Origin: Hedera helix
Taxonomy: Eukaryota; Streptophyta; Magnoliopsida; Apiales; Araliaceae
Length of the DNA: 64,000 nucleotides
Reading direction: 5' to 3'
NCBI GenBank assembly: GCA_947179155.2
Contig: OX359270.1
Span: 22,891,056 to 22,955,055 of the forward strand
Numbering within the stretch: the first letter of the stretch is position 1; each line of letters begins with the position of its first letter. A program made the position numbers and the translations under genes. Shown here piece after piece: positions 52,892 through 64,000 of the stretch. Under the pieces are notes generated by a model that worked only from the letters and a program-made list of their open reading frames with translations, had not been told where the DNA came from and made no database searches.

Positions 52892-54287
52892 TGTAAACAA
52901 TTGCAAGATAACCTTGCTATAATTAGTTTTTGAATAAATGTGTCATTCTCTTAAAATCTAGGGGCAAAACTTAGTAATTGTAACAAAAGTGACTTGATTG
53001 TAATGATTTAACAATAGTTGTGAAAGTTGGCTTTCTCCATATATAAATGGAAGAAAGTTTTTGACTAATGAAAGTATATACATATTTAATAGTGAAAAAG
53101 GATATAACATAGAGTATATTACATACGGTTAATACATTTATTTTTAGGATTTATTAAATAAATTTAATCATACATATTTATAGAGGGTATCTCCCACAAG
53201 TCCAAGTTAATAACTAATAATTTTGTACCTTAAGTGGAAAAAAATGTTCGGAAAAGGAATGTGCATCTATCAGTTGTCCATCCATTACCCTCTCTGTTCC
53301 ATTAAATAATGACTCATTTATAACATTTACAAATATTAAGAATATATTTTTATTTTGGGTATACCCCTAAAAATAATAAGATATTAATTTAGTTATGCAA
53401 TATATAATATTGAAACTATGTTGCCAAATTTGATGCTATTGTGTCAAACTATTATTAGTAAAAAATTGACTCATTTTGTGAAACAACAGCTAGAAAATAA
53501 GACCAAGTAAAAAATTAAGTAAAACCAAATTATTGAATCGAACAAAAAAAATTTAACTGAATTATTTCGATTATTTGATTATTTTACACAATTCAATTAT
53601 AACCATTTAACTATTCGGATTCGGTTATGGTTTTTAAAATTATGCTATTCAAATACCCGAATAACCAAATTAGATATTTAAAAAAAAAAACTTTATCCTA
53701 TGATTATATACTTATGTATAGTTAATTTAAAATTATTAAATTAATTTATAAAATATTATGGTTTTGAATTGTGATTAAATATTGTTTAAAAACTCTAATG
53801 TGAAATTTAAAATAAATTTTTTTGTTTGATAAAAATAAGTTCATATTTCGTTTATATACCGAATAACTTAATAATATAATTCTGTTATTCGGTTAGCACT
53901 AATTTCGAATACTTGTTCGGATAATAAAATTGTATTAAATTTGGTGTTCAGTTATAACCGAATAGACAATTTGATTTAGTTAATAACCGAGTGCTCACAC
54001 CCCTGTTAGTAAATGAGACTCTTTTTGCGAGACAGATGAGAAATAGCAATGAGTTTTCAAGTATTAATCTAAGTTTTAAGTACTTGCAGAATCCTAAACT
54101 GAAGAAGCTCGGCCAAGGAAAATGCATTTAACATACAAAAGTTTCTTTTACTAAAATACCAAGAGACCGGTATATCCTCGAGAAGTCTCAAAATATTGGT
54201 CTAGTTTACATGAAAAACATATTGCCACACGTTCGTTTGCAACAGCTAGAGAAATAACCTTATCCAATATCTCACCTTTCTAACTCC
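52892..54287. other. Intergenic DNA between the gypsy element and RFC4
   Basis: No gene. Positions 53500-54005 hold repeated phrases of AACCGAATA and TTCGGTTA type and end GAGTGCTCACACCCCTG, reminiscent of a non-autonomous hAT-type end, but the left terminus was not found. Positions 54010-54287 should include the RFC4 3' UTR (minus strand); no AATAAA is evident. Confidence 0.5.
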
Positions 54288-55260
54288 CTAATTCTCGTAG
54301 GAAAATTCTTGCGGCATGTTGCAGAGTGCTCGCATTGTATTGCTGGCCACATCTAACAGCAGCAAATACTCGTCTGCCCCATCAATGAGACGCTGTAGAT
54401 ACCACAAAAGAGAAGGTAAGAAATTTGTGTTGCTGGATAATTTGTTTCGTTTATATAGGGTTACAGAATGAGCACAGTTGCAGCATTCAGTCTAAAGCGA
54501 GTAGTAATAGGAGAACTCAAGTTTCATGCAGAATTAAGGCATGAAAAAATGTGGAGTGACGAAAATTTTCATGAACTAGTATAAAACCAGGACAAAATAA
54601 TCTTAGTAAACCATAAAACATTACACGATCAAAAGAAAATTCAAAAGATTAGTAAAAAAATATGTTCATCATTTAAAAGTAAACAAGTTGGGAATGGGGA
54701 CCCTGTGAATCACAATAAAATAACAAATTTGGCGATAGAAAAACTATCGGAAAAAAACTAAAAACTAAAAACAATAACTTCAACAACAAAATGCAGCTTT
54801 GCAACATTTCATATAACAAGTTTTATGTTTCAAACCGGCATAGACTTCCTCTATTTTAAAATATAAGATCAATATGAAATTTTTAAAGTCAATTTAAGAT
54901 ATTTAAAATTCAAAAATGGTGTTCATTGTAATTAGAACTTTTTGATAGTTTGTCATTTTCATAGTTGTATAGTCTAAAACTAAATGAGCTCTTATCAATT
55001 TTGAATTTAAAAATATTTCAAATTAATTCAATAAAGTCAAAACTTCATCCTATAATTTGAAATGGAGCGACTATAATATATCAAATATTACCTACTGCCC
55101 AAAGATTTACAGGATGTTTGGTTGGACGGAATCATTTTAGGACGGAATAAAATGATAGTCGGAATCAGAAACGGATCATAATAAAATCAAAATCGTACAT
55201 TTCATTCATGCGTTTGGTACATTACTTCAAAATTATATCAGATTGGAATTATATATAACT

Positions 55261-55318
<58 letters not shown>

Positions 55319-58300
55319 TTTTATTAAAAAATTATATTATATAGGGTAAAATCACTATACTGAACACCGATTTACATATTTATCATTGAACTGTACTAGA
55401 AATTTTTTACAAAAAAATAAATTTTCCGTCCAAGTCTGTTAAAAGTTAACGGACTGCTGACGTAGCACGCCAACAATTCGTTAACTTTTAACAGACTTTG
55501 ACAAAAATTTTAATTTTTGTAAAAAAATTCCAATACAGTGATGTGACAGTAAAAAAAAATCAGTTCAGTAATACATATATAAATTAGTGTTCAATATAGT
55601 GATGAAAAAATGATTTAACCCTATTATATATTATAATATTATAATAAAACATAATATAATACATACTAATAAAAATATTATATATGTATAGAATATATAA
55701 TATAATATATAATTTTTATTAATATAATATATATTTTTATTAATATAATAAAATACAAAATAATATAACACTTATTATATTATATTATATTATATTATAT
55801 TATGTTATGTATATTTAATTACTTATATGGGTGAGAACATTTTTGTCTTTTAACATTTTTTTCACATTCTTTTATCCATCCATTAGAATCCCCATTACTT
55901 ACCCCATAAGGAATGCCTATTCAAGTGTATTAAGGAATGGGCATTCCATCGGAATGGTCATTCAAACCGAAATTAAGGAATGGGCATTCTACAGTAAATG
56001 GAATGGTTGGGGCATTCTTTTCCGCCCTTCATTCCTTCCAACCAACTGCATTAGAGGAGATTATGAAAGCTCTCACTTTGATAATGAACAAAGCTATTGC
56101 AGAGTGCAGATATTGAAGTAATTTTTTTAGCTTGAACAAGAGAGTAACCTTGTCTGCTTCACCCAATTTCTTAAATATTCTCGCTTTATGTTCATCTGAC
56201 ACATCCTCTGCATCAACAACTAGGTCGAACATCTGGTAGATAGATCATATTAGTCGTTAAGACTTGCGATTTGGAACTTGACATGATAAGGTGACACTGA
56301 TTAAACTAGCAAGGAAGATACCTGAGAAATCATCTGAGAAACTGGATAGCCCTCTGCAATTACATTATTAACTTCCTTATCGGCTAATTCAAAATTACCA
56401 CTTTTGCAAGCTGAATAAAGAGATTGGACAACTTCCTGTGGGATGACCTGATAAGTTGTAAATCTAAGGAGTTAGCACAGGAGAAAATGAATGGGAAAAT
56501 AGTGTAATCAGAACAAAAGCTGCCCAAATTGAGAAAAGGGATATGCCGTATTGTGTTGGTTTTCAACATAAAAATTATCAAAAAACATCAGAGAAGTGAC
56601 CAAGTATACTCATTTCTAAAAAAGAAATCACGAAGGCTTAGATATATCCAAAGAAGGAGACCATATTTATTACCGCTGAAAGATGATACTAGATTTTTAA
56701 AGCATCCTTAGCATGCAACTTTGAGGCATACAATATGAGTCCCAAACAAATGGCAAAATGACCAGGGCCCAGGGGGAGAACAATCCACAATATATCACAA
56801 ACACAAGCACTGTTAAGTACACTATATCTGCAGGCCTGCAGTTAGCAAGTCCAGCTAAATGCAAGTATACTACATGGATTCAGGTGCAGTGAGGGTGTCT
56901 GGAGAGGGTATGTGCCCAAGTATCATGCCTCTCTGACCCCAAGCTTAGGATACAACGACTCAGCTTCAAAAATGTCCAAATACTAGAGCAGAAACATGAG
57001 CACGCCTTGCGTAATCTTATTACACGAGACGAGTAAGCTTTATTTTTTTGGTTTTTCTATTTTTTATTTTGGACAAGGTAACAAGAGTAAGATGCCTTTC
57101 TATGAACATGAATATAGACATCTAGGTTATGTTTGTTAGTAAAAAACATACTTTGATTGGACTATTTATATTAATTTAACACTACTTTGGACTATTTTAT
57201 CCCATGATGGGGAATTAATAGTCCTTTAAATAGTCATAAGGACTATTTTTTTATTATTCCTAAAGCTATTTATGTGAGATTATATAATCTCATAAAAAAT
57301 TTGAGATTAATAGTCCTCCTCATTTTAAGCTATTAAATGACTTTATAGAACTAATAGTCCAACATTAAAGGATTAGTAATCCTTCATCAAATGATTAAAT
57401 AGTGCAAAGTAGTATTAAACTAAGATAAATAGTCCAATCCCAAATATATTTTTTACAAACAAACATAACCCTAGTGCGAAAGAGGGAAAACTAGTTCTTT
57501 CTTCAGCCAAAGAAGCAACAATATTTCTTCATTATTAATACAAGCTTCTACTTTCTTCCAATTCCACCTAAAGGATTCGAGCTTCCAATTTCAGAATTCA
57601 GACATTTCAGAATTCAGAAGAGACAAATACCCATACCCTTACCAGAGTATAAATGTCAGACACGTATACTTGTACCTATCTAGAAGAGTCCATGTAACAT
57701 AGTGGCATGCCGTCTCCTTCACATCTAGGTATTTGTAGAAGCTATGCATGAATCTGTAGCTAGGTCTACTAAACAGATTATTGGTGTCAAGCAGTGCAAA
57801 AAATACTATGAATTGATTCCAGACTCTAAACCAAATGCACAAGGACTTCACTGTCAAGGAAAAATAAAATATTCGATGAGTTTTTGGACCTGTGATTGAC
57901 AATATCTAGAAACAAGTAGTTGTGAAAGGTAAGAAATTGCTACCAGGTCTATCACAAGCCAGTTGTACTGGATTCAATACGCAAAATTACATGTAATGGA
58001 TAACATTTCCACTTTTAGATCAATATGCTTAATTATAACATGCAGAACAAGATCAGTACCAGCCTACCAGGTATTAAATTTTAATTTTTTTACTGATATA
58101 TCTACTAAACATGTTTAGACCTCCATCAATTCAGCCTCAGAAGCTATGTTTCAATTACAGATCAATCCTACTCCACTGGTACCAATAGGGCACATTGGGG
58201 AAGATGCACTACACCAAGGAGTCAACAAACAAAAAAAATATTTGTTATAAATTTTCCCTTTTCTTAACAGGCTCAGGACTAGACTAGCTGGGATAACAAA

Positions 58301-61300
58301 AATCTATCCATTTATTTTGAATAGTACAGGAGAAACATGGTTAAATATGCTCTATTCCCCACATAATAGATGATACGAAATCTAAAACATGTGAACTGAT
58401 ACTTTGTGTGGACAACAGTTAGTTTCATCACTAAATATTTCTATTTTATCAAATCAAACCAGATTGATAACTTCTGAATCCACTCTGTGACCATACCAAC
58501 AGACTCAACCTTTTTTTTAACTATCTAGATTCTAGACTAAACTTTGATAAGTTGGATATAAGGATTTGGCTGTCAATATATCAAGCCAAATTACGCTAAA
58601 TACTTGGACCACATATGGAACGAGAAAGATATATGTACATCTGCATGCATATATCAAAGAGAAGACAGCAGTAATATGCACACAGCAGCCAAGCCAAAAG
58701 AATGAAAGCACAATTCAGTAGAAAATGGCAGACAGTTGCATCTGCATTCATATAGCTAAAAGAAAACATTGCTAATATGTACACATGAAGCAGAATCTGG
58801 TTGACAATGATTTTTATTAAAGTTTTTCAATAGTTTAAGCCCACAATTTGATTCCCATAAGCCTGTAAAGAGTATTGCCTTTTCCTAACAGGGAACAAGT
58901 TCCAAATAAGAACTGGAAATGGATAGAAGTTTTGGATGCAAGTATTTGATACTCACCCCAGACACACTAATCAAGTCCTTGGATGATATTGAAGATCCAA
59001 ATAAGCGAGCAGCTCCCTGTAAAATTTGATAATATCCAATTTACGCATATGAAAAGGTTTTACCAATTACACCTAATATTAAGCTCCATTGTTAGAGGCT
59101 GACATTTATTGAAGAAGAAAATGCATACATGTGTAATTAGGTGTATGTATACTAGGAATGAACTCTATCTTCAAGAAAGGAAAAAAAACAGCTATAAATG
59201 GCCAAACATCTGCTGTGTAAGGAGTACTGATGTAACCATGTGGTAACCATATAAAACAGATATGTAATAATCTTCAAATGTATACATAAGTTTCGTTACA
59301 TCCCCAAAATTCTAAGCAATTTTTATATACAAGTCATGAATTTTATTACATGAGAATGTAAAATCTTCAAGAAAACTAAAGTTTAATACATAATTAGAAT
59401 ATTAAATAAAAATTTAAAATTTAAGGGGTCCACAAACATTTTCCAACATCCCATCCATTCAATCATTTTATGATCAGCTCAAATGATGAGGACCGCAATA
59501 AGCTTTTATTTAATTATTTATAATTTATGATTTTTTAACATGGTAGCAATTAATGTAATTAGGATTTCTATCTAATATTTGGGGATTATGGTAGCCTACA
59601 TATTTCACCTGAGAAATTTGTTATTTTAAAGTCATTAGGGTAGTTAAGTCTTTTAAGTCAAGATTAGGGTTTATCTTTTCCCTTTAAATATGTTTTATAA
59701 TCCCCACAAGTTGAACAAATTATTAATTATTGAAATTTGAGTGAGTTATATTATCAATCTTTTGTCTGTCATCACGAGTAATCTTTTTGAATTAACCACA
59801 AGATATCCTATGGGGAGGAGGGGGGGCAGATTCTCTACGGGCATGTGAAAAAATCAATCTTTTGTATTATTTTTACATCTTGAAATTTGTTGTTAGCATC
59901 ATCAAATACCAACTAAGAATAAAATCAATAAATTAAATCAACTAAGAATAAATAATAGAAATTTAATAGAAATTAAAATTGAAACCTCCTCTAACCTGTA
60001 AGTATGTTATTGCACGACGAAGATCCCCTTGAGAGATAGAACTTAAGGTTGAAAGAGCCTACAACAAGTTGTGCAGATATCATCAATATGTGAAATCAGA
60101 ACTGAATACCAGAAACCACTTCACAAAAGCAAAAGGGTTTGATACAAGCATCAAGGTTTGGATCCACACCTCTGAATCCAAATTAAGGTCTTCCTCTTTG
60201 CAAATGTGTACAATACGACTGTTCATTATTTCATCAGTAAGTGGCTTGAACCTGAACTTTGCACATCTCGAAGCAAGCGGCTCTATGATCCTATATAGAA
60301 CACAGTACATGTGAATTATAAATCCATGAAGATTAACAATCAAATCATCTAGTAATTCCTGTGACAAAGGAAAACACTTCTATGGAGTGTCTGATATGAT
60401 ATTTCATTTAAATTTATCATAGGGCTTATACTTCTTCCATATCAAATTATGCTGTCAAATGGAAAAAATTATAAATGAAAGAGAGAAAAGAAAGCAATGA
60501 GATTCAAATGGCTTTCACACACGTATATGACAGCTATAAGAAGAAATTACATCTCAGAAGAAAAGGAGTAAAAGTAGAAGAAGAGAGAGAGGTAAATAAT
60601 AGAATGATCTATATATTCATTCACAATTCAACTATTGGGTATTTCTTGATCTTTCATTCTTTTCTTATCAGAAACAAAAGATATTCTTTCAAACAATATA
60701 ATGGAATTGATCTTATCCGCACTTCCGATTCAAGTCCAAAACCTAGTCCAGGTTTTTTTAAAGACATATTCCAGGTTTACAGGTCCATGAAATCAAGTCC
60801 ATGATCTAAGTAAAATTGGCAACCACAACAACAAAGAGTAAATACCATCTTATAAATAAATACTTTTATTTTTGCTCATCAATTTTCCCTTCCACAGGAC
60901 AGATCAATCTCAAAGTTGCACTATACAAAGTTACAAACATATACATAGATCTGAAAGCCTATAGATTTTCAAAGTAATTTACTTTTCAAAATCAAAATTT
61001 TCAACTAGGCTAATTTTCATAATAAACCTAATTAATAGCAAATCAACTACTTGAATTAAAGATAAAAGCACAAGTGAAGATAAATATGCATATGGTAGGT
61101 CATGCATGCCATATGTATTTGAAGAGATGCATTACTACCCAATATGAAGCTTGAAAATTTCTGTTCAAAGTTCAAACAAAAATTAAGAACATGCTTACCA
61201 CAATTACATCTAAAGTTTATGAGGTTGATGCTTTAAGGAGAAGTCAGTGTCTAACAGTAGATGCTCAATCAATGAAGCACCAACTCAAACACAGTATAGG

Positions 61301-63848
61301 AACATGACACGATACGCGACATGGGATACGGCATTTTCAAAAAAACAGGATACGATACGTCGGGGACACATTCAATTATATATATTTTTAATAATATAAA
61401 TATATTTTTTACAATAAATTAATTTAATATTAATAGAGTACGATAAAAACTTGAACAAAATAATAAAAAACACAAACGCATTCCATAATAAATATCTTAA
61501 AGTTACATAATAATGTACATTCTTAAAAGACATAAAATAACCCATAACTTTTATATTGTAATTTAAGCACTGCAATTTTTTTTTTTTATTTTTTACCCCA
61601 GACGTGTCCTCTAGCGTGTTTCAACGTGTCCATGGCGAGGTCTGACATGTCTGAGGCATGTCTAAGCTTTTAAAAAAAGTTGAGCTCTCAAACACGTGTC
61701 GAGTGTGTGTCGGAGTCCGACACAAATTCGTGGCCCTCCAAGAAGTGTCCGTGCTTCCTAGTGCTAAATTGTCATCAAATTTCCAGTAAAATGATCACGA
61801 GTGATCATTGCATAATGTAGTTCTTTTTTAATGATGTATATAATAAGGTTCCAGAGAAACCAACATACACTTAGGTTTTAAACTGTACTCGTCATGCCAA
61901 CCCCCACCCCAAAAAGAAAAGCAAAACTTATGAAATAAAGAATTACATAATTTTCGTTGTCTTGATAAATAAACAGAATTATTTAAGAACCTTGGAAATT
62001 AAGAAAGGTATAAATAAAGAACCTGCTGATGTAATTGCAAATGAAAAAGAATCTTGTAACTTTGGAGTAAGTTTCCATTGTACGTCGCAAGGCATTCTGA
62101 AAGTAAGAAGTGATACTCAATTTATTATTACAGGAATCATAATTAATGAGCAGAAATAAATAATTCACTTGCCTGGGCATCTTCTGTCATTGAATCTGCC
62201 TCATCAAGGATGATGATCTTGTAAGGTGGGCAAGGATAACCCCTGAATTACGGAAGAAAAGGCATTAAAATAACCAGGGAAAGGTTTATCAATTGAAATG
62301 AGGCCACTAGCTAAATAATGTGATGTCTAAGATAGACATACCCTTGACGACCAGAACCTACAGCAACAGCAGCGAAATTTTTAATTTTTGTGCGAACTAC
62401 ATTGATCCCACGGTCATCACTGGCATTGAGCTCCAGCACCCTCGACTTGTAGAGTTCAGGTCTGAAAAAGAAATCAGTTCCTTCAGACAAAGCAAGGCCT
62501 CAATTCATGCCTAACATCTCTCAAAGGAAATGAAAATATCTATTATACTGGGAAAGTCAACAAATTCAAGGTGAGCAAGCCACCATAAGTTTGACAATAT
62601 CCTTGAGTGCCAAAAGAAATTAAATGCCTTACTCCAAACTAAGTAAGATCCATACAGGAACACCACTAAGGCGTACCCCAGTCAAGTAACCAAAAAACAG
62701 CTAAGACTTGATTGTCTCAATTGGTTACAAGACACGTTACTAGATATGAGTTAAAAGAGGGGAAACATAAGCCCCCAAGAAAAAACAAGTAAAATCACCA
62801 AAACATGTAAATTGTAGAGTAGCATTAAAGTCGGAGTAACAAAGTTGTAAGAGAGATTTCTAGATGCAAAGTTATCAATTTACCAAACAAAACTAGAGTA
62901 GATAAAGAGTTCTAGCCACCTCAATGCTAAAATATGGAAGGTTCTCCTTGATGACTAGTCCATTGTTTTGAATCAAACGTCATCAAAGTTCTAGGATCTT
63001 ATTTTTCTTTTGCATATAAACTGTCAAACGATTAATGATGCTTTGCCTATTAGGGGCAGAAAAAAGAAATTGAAAATTTTCAGTAATTATGGTTAAATGT
63101 TTTCTTCATTAATTTTTTCGAAAGTAGGTTTAAAAAGGATTCAAATGGGAGCAACTATTTAATTATTGTGTTTAATTGTGACGCTCATCATGGAATTGCA
63201 GATGCTTATGACCCCAACTAAAATGTATATGAAAAATACTTATTTACTCGACTTCAAGCCAGCATAATCTCCAATTGAGTGGCACAATTTATCGTCAACT
63301 TGATGTTTGTGCTATTGGAGCTATATTTAGATGACACAAACATTTTACGTCTTTCCTTCAAGAATATACTTGATCCAAAAGATGGCTACAGAATAGAACA
63401 ATCTTTCAGCCTTCACTGTCTCTTAATTGGAAAGAATGTAACTCGCGAATAATTTGTCCACAATTGCAACTGAAACATACTTACGTATATCTCCAGACTC
63501 AATATAGCAAGACCAGGTTATTACTCTGGTCCACCCGATATAATTCCCCATATGACACTTCCATCAAGCCTTCTACAACCAAAAATAAAAAACTGAATTT
63601 TGATACATAATCTGTTTCTAATAGAAAGTGGAGAGTGCATATCATCTGAAAGATGCATATGATAATCAGCAAAAACTAAAATATTGCTGACAAGTAAGAC
63701 ACAACATTAAATCAACCTAAGAATTTATACACATCCATACTAGCACATAAATATAAAAGCCAGAGTACCCATAAAGCTGATGTGCAATCGCAAGAGCAGT
63801 GGTGGTTTTCCCTGTGCCAGGTGGGCCATAAAATAGCATGTGTGGACA
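54288..63848 (-). CDS. RFC4: Replication factor C small subunit, RFC4 type (partial, 10 exons visible)
   Basis: AAA+ ATPase subunit of the nuclear RFC complex, which opens PCNA and loads it at primer ends in replication and repair. Coding exons, high to low: 63769-63848, 62342-62461, 62173-62242, 62023-62096, 60170-60290, 59996-60058, 58957-59016, 56322-56447, 56149-56232, 54288-54392. Together they give 903 bases, in phase throughout, with a TAG stop. Landmarks in order: Walker A G-P-P-G-T-G-K-T-T, L-N-A-S-D-D-R-G, Walker B I-I-I-L-D-E-A-D, sensor N-Y-I-S-R, the S-R-C box A-S-R-C-A-K-F-R-F, and sensor 2 G-D-L-R-R-A-I, then the helical collar domain. About 40 N-terminal residues lie beyond the window edge. 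All introns are GT-AG except the one after 62173, which starts GC. I see no disabling change. Confidence 0.93.
54843..55071. mobile_element. Stowaway-like MITE in the last RFC4 intron
   Basis: The left end GACTTCCTCTATTTTAAAAT and the reversed right end GTCGCTCCATTTCAAATTAT pair as imperfect inverted repeats, flanked by TA on both sides (54841-54842, 55072-55073). Length 229 bp, non-coding. Confidence 0.65.
55264..55313. repeat. (TA)n microsatellite
   Basis: About 50 bases of alternating TA within the intron element. Confidence 0.95.
55343..55622. mobile_element. Foldback MITE, 280 bp, nested
   Basis: The left end AGGGTAAAATCACTATACTG and the reversed right end AGGGTTAAATCATTTTTTCA open long inverted arms. 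These close in a strong hairpin, GTTAAAAGTTAACG...CGTTAACTTTTAAC, at 55438-55493. ATTATAT flanks both sides, a possible 7-bp duplication in AT-rich DNA. Confidence 0.7.
57122..57474. mobile_element. MITE, family A copy 2, in an RFC4 intron
   Basis: Terminal inverted repeats CTAGGTTATGTTTGTT and (reversed right end) CTAGGGTTATGTTTGTTT. Similar throughout to 14198-14537. It lies in the intron between exons 56322-56447 and 58957-59016. Confidence 0.78.
61245..61765. repeat. CpG-rich repeat-like patch in an RFC4 intron
   Basis: Unlike the surrounding AT-rich intron, this patch carries many ACACG, GATACG and CGTGTC words (ACACGATACGCGACATGG near 61306; ACACGTGTCGAGTGTGTGTC near 61692). GAAGCAC appears near both ends in opposite orientation, suggesting a short TIR element. 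Family unknown. Confidence 0.45.
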
Positions 63849-64000
63849 CTACATAAGACATCAAAACCCAGAATCAGAACAATCCCAAATAAGACTACAT
63901 ACAGGTGTGCCTATTGCCAGAGCTGATTTACTGCTTACACTACCAAAAAAAAGAATCAAATTTTCACATTAATCCCAATCATAAGTACAAGAACAATTGA

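Larger units (their letters stand above)
55113..56050. mobile_element. Non-autonomous TIR element in the last RFC4 intron, itself carrying a MITE
   Basis: The left end ATGTTTGGTTGGACGGAATC and the reversed right end TGCAGTTGGTTGGAAGGAAT are related inverted termini; GGAATG-type words recur inside both ends. A (TA)n tract and a second MITE (55343-55622) lie inside. Similar words (CCGTTTGGCTTGAAGGAATA) occur near 11480, suggesting a relative there. Target duplication not resolved. Confidence 0.5.

Noticed and set aside
60069..60367. Plus- and minus-strand frames overlapping an RFC4 exon
   Set aside because: The minus-strand frame is the real exon 60170-60290 read through into its introns; the plus-strand one is its shadow.

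Overview
This is plant nuclear DNA: AT-rich, intron-containing, and dominated by nested retroelements and MITEs. The only host gene I can support is a replication factor C small subunit (RFC4 type) on the minus strand at the right end. The RFC4 protein, the LINE, the copia, gypsy and pararetrovirus families and the MITE density fit a eudicot. A Solanaceae-like genome is possible, but the sequence alone does not settle the species.

Left flank (1-16 kb). Positions 1-2860 are a degenerate, gene-free region with clusters of TCGTA-type and CTTAGTGTCC-type short repeats. A decayed copia fragment and LTR end follow (about 3.1-3.8 kb), then a small TRIM/foldback-like element (3.77-4.52 kb). A 5'-truncated LINE lies at 5132-8010, bounded by an exact 11-bp target-site duplication. 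Positions 8-16 kb are AT-rich intergenic DNA with at least three MITEs, a (TA)n tract and a tandem repeat.

Central nest (15,994-52,886). One Ty3/gypsy element with very long LTRs (about 3.3 kb) has taken three later insertions. (1) An 11.3-kb Ty1/copia element of Sirevirus type on the minus strand (16,747-28,045) sits in the 5' LTR with a perfect CTTTT duplication. (2) A solo-LTR-like 1.18-kb insert (35,268-36,444) splits the integrase. (3) A 12.4-kb endogenous pararetrovirus (Caulimoviridae) block (37,206-49,619) sits inside a TA-dinucleotide tract of the 3' LTR. The viral block is rearranged: an inverted leader piece, a nearly full genome in + orientation (movement protein, coat protein, protease-RT-RNase H, a further ORF, promoter and polyadenylation signal), then a second partial genome in inverted orientation that ends at the tRNA-Met primer site. 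All copies carry stops and indels and are relics.

Right flank (53-64 kb). Ten coding exons of RFC4 on the minus strand cover about 300 codons from just before the Walker A motif to the stop; the N-terminus lies beyond the window. Its introns hold several MITEs, one nested in another, and one intron uses a GC donor.

Functionally, the retroelement genes are self-contained cassettes (gag/coat, protease, integrase, RT, RNase H), mostly disrupted. RFC4 would act in the clamp-loading complex that places PCNA on DNA. The most interesting structure is the inverted pararetrovirus pair, a possible long hairpin, together with its integration into a TA tract that the sister LTR lacks.
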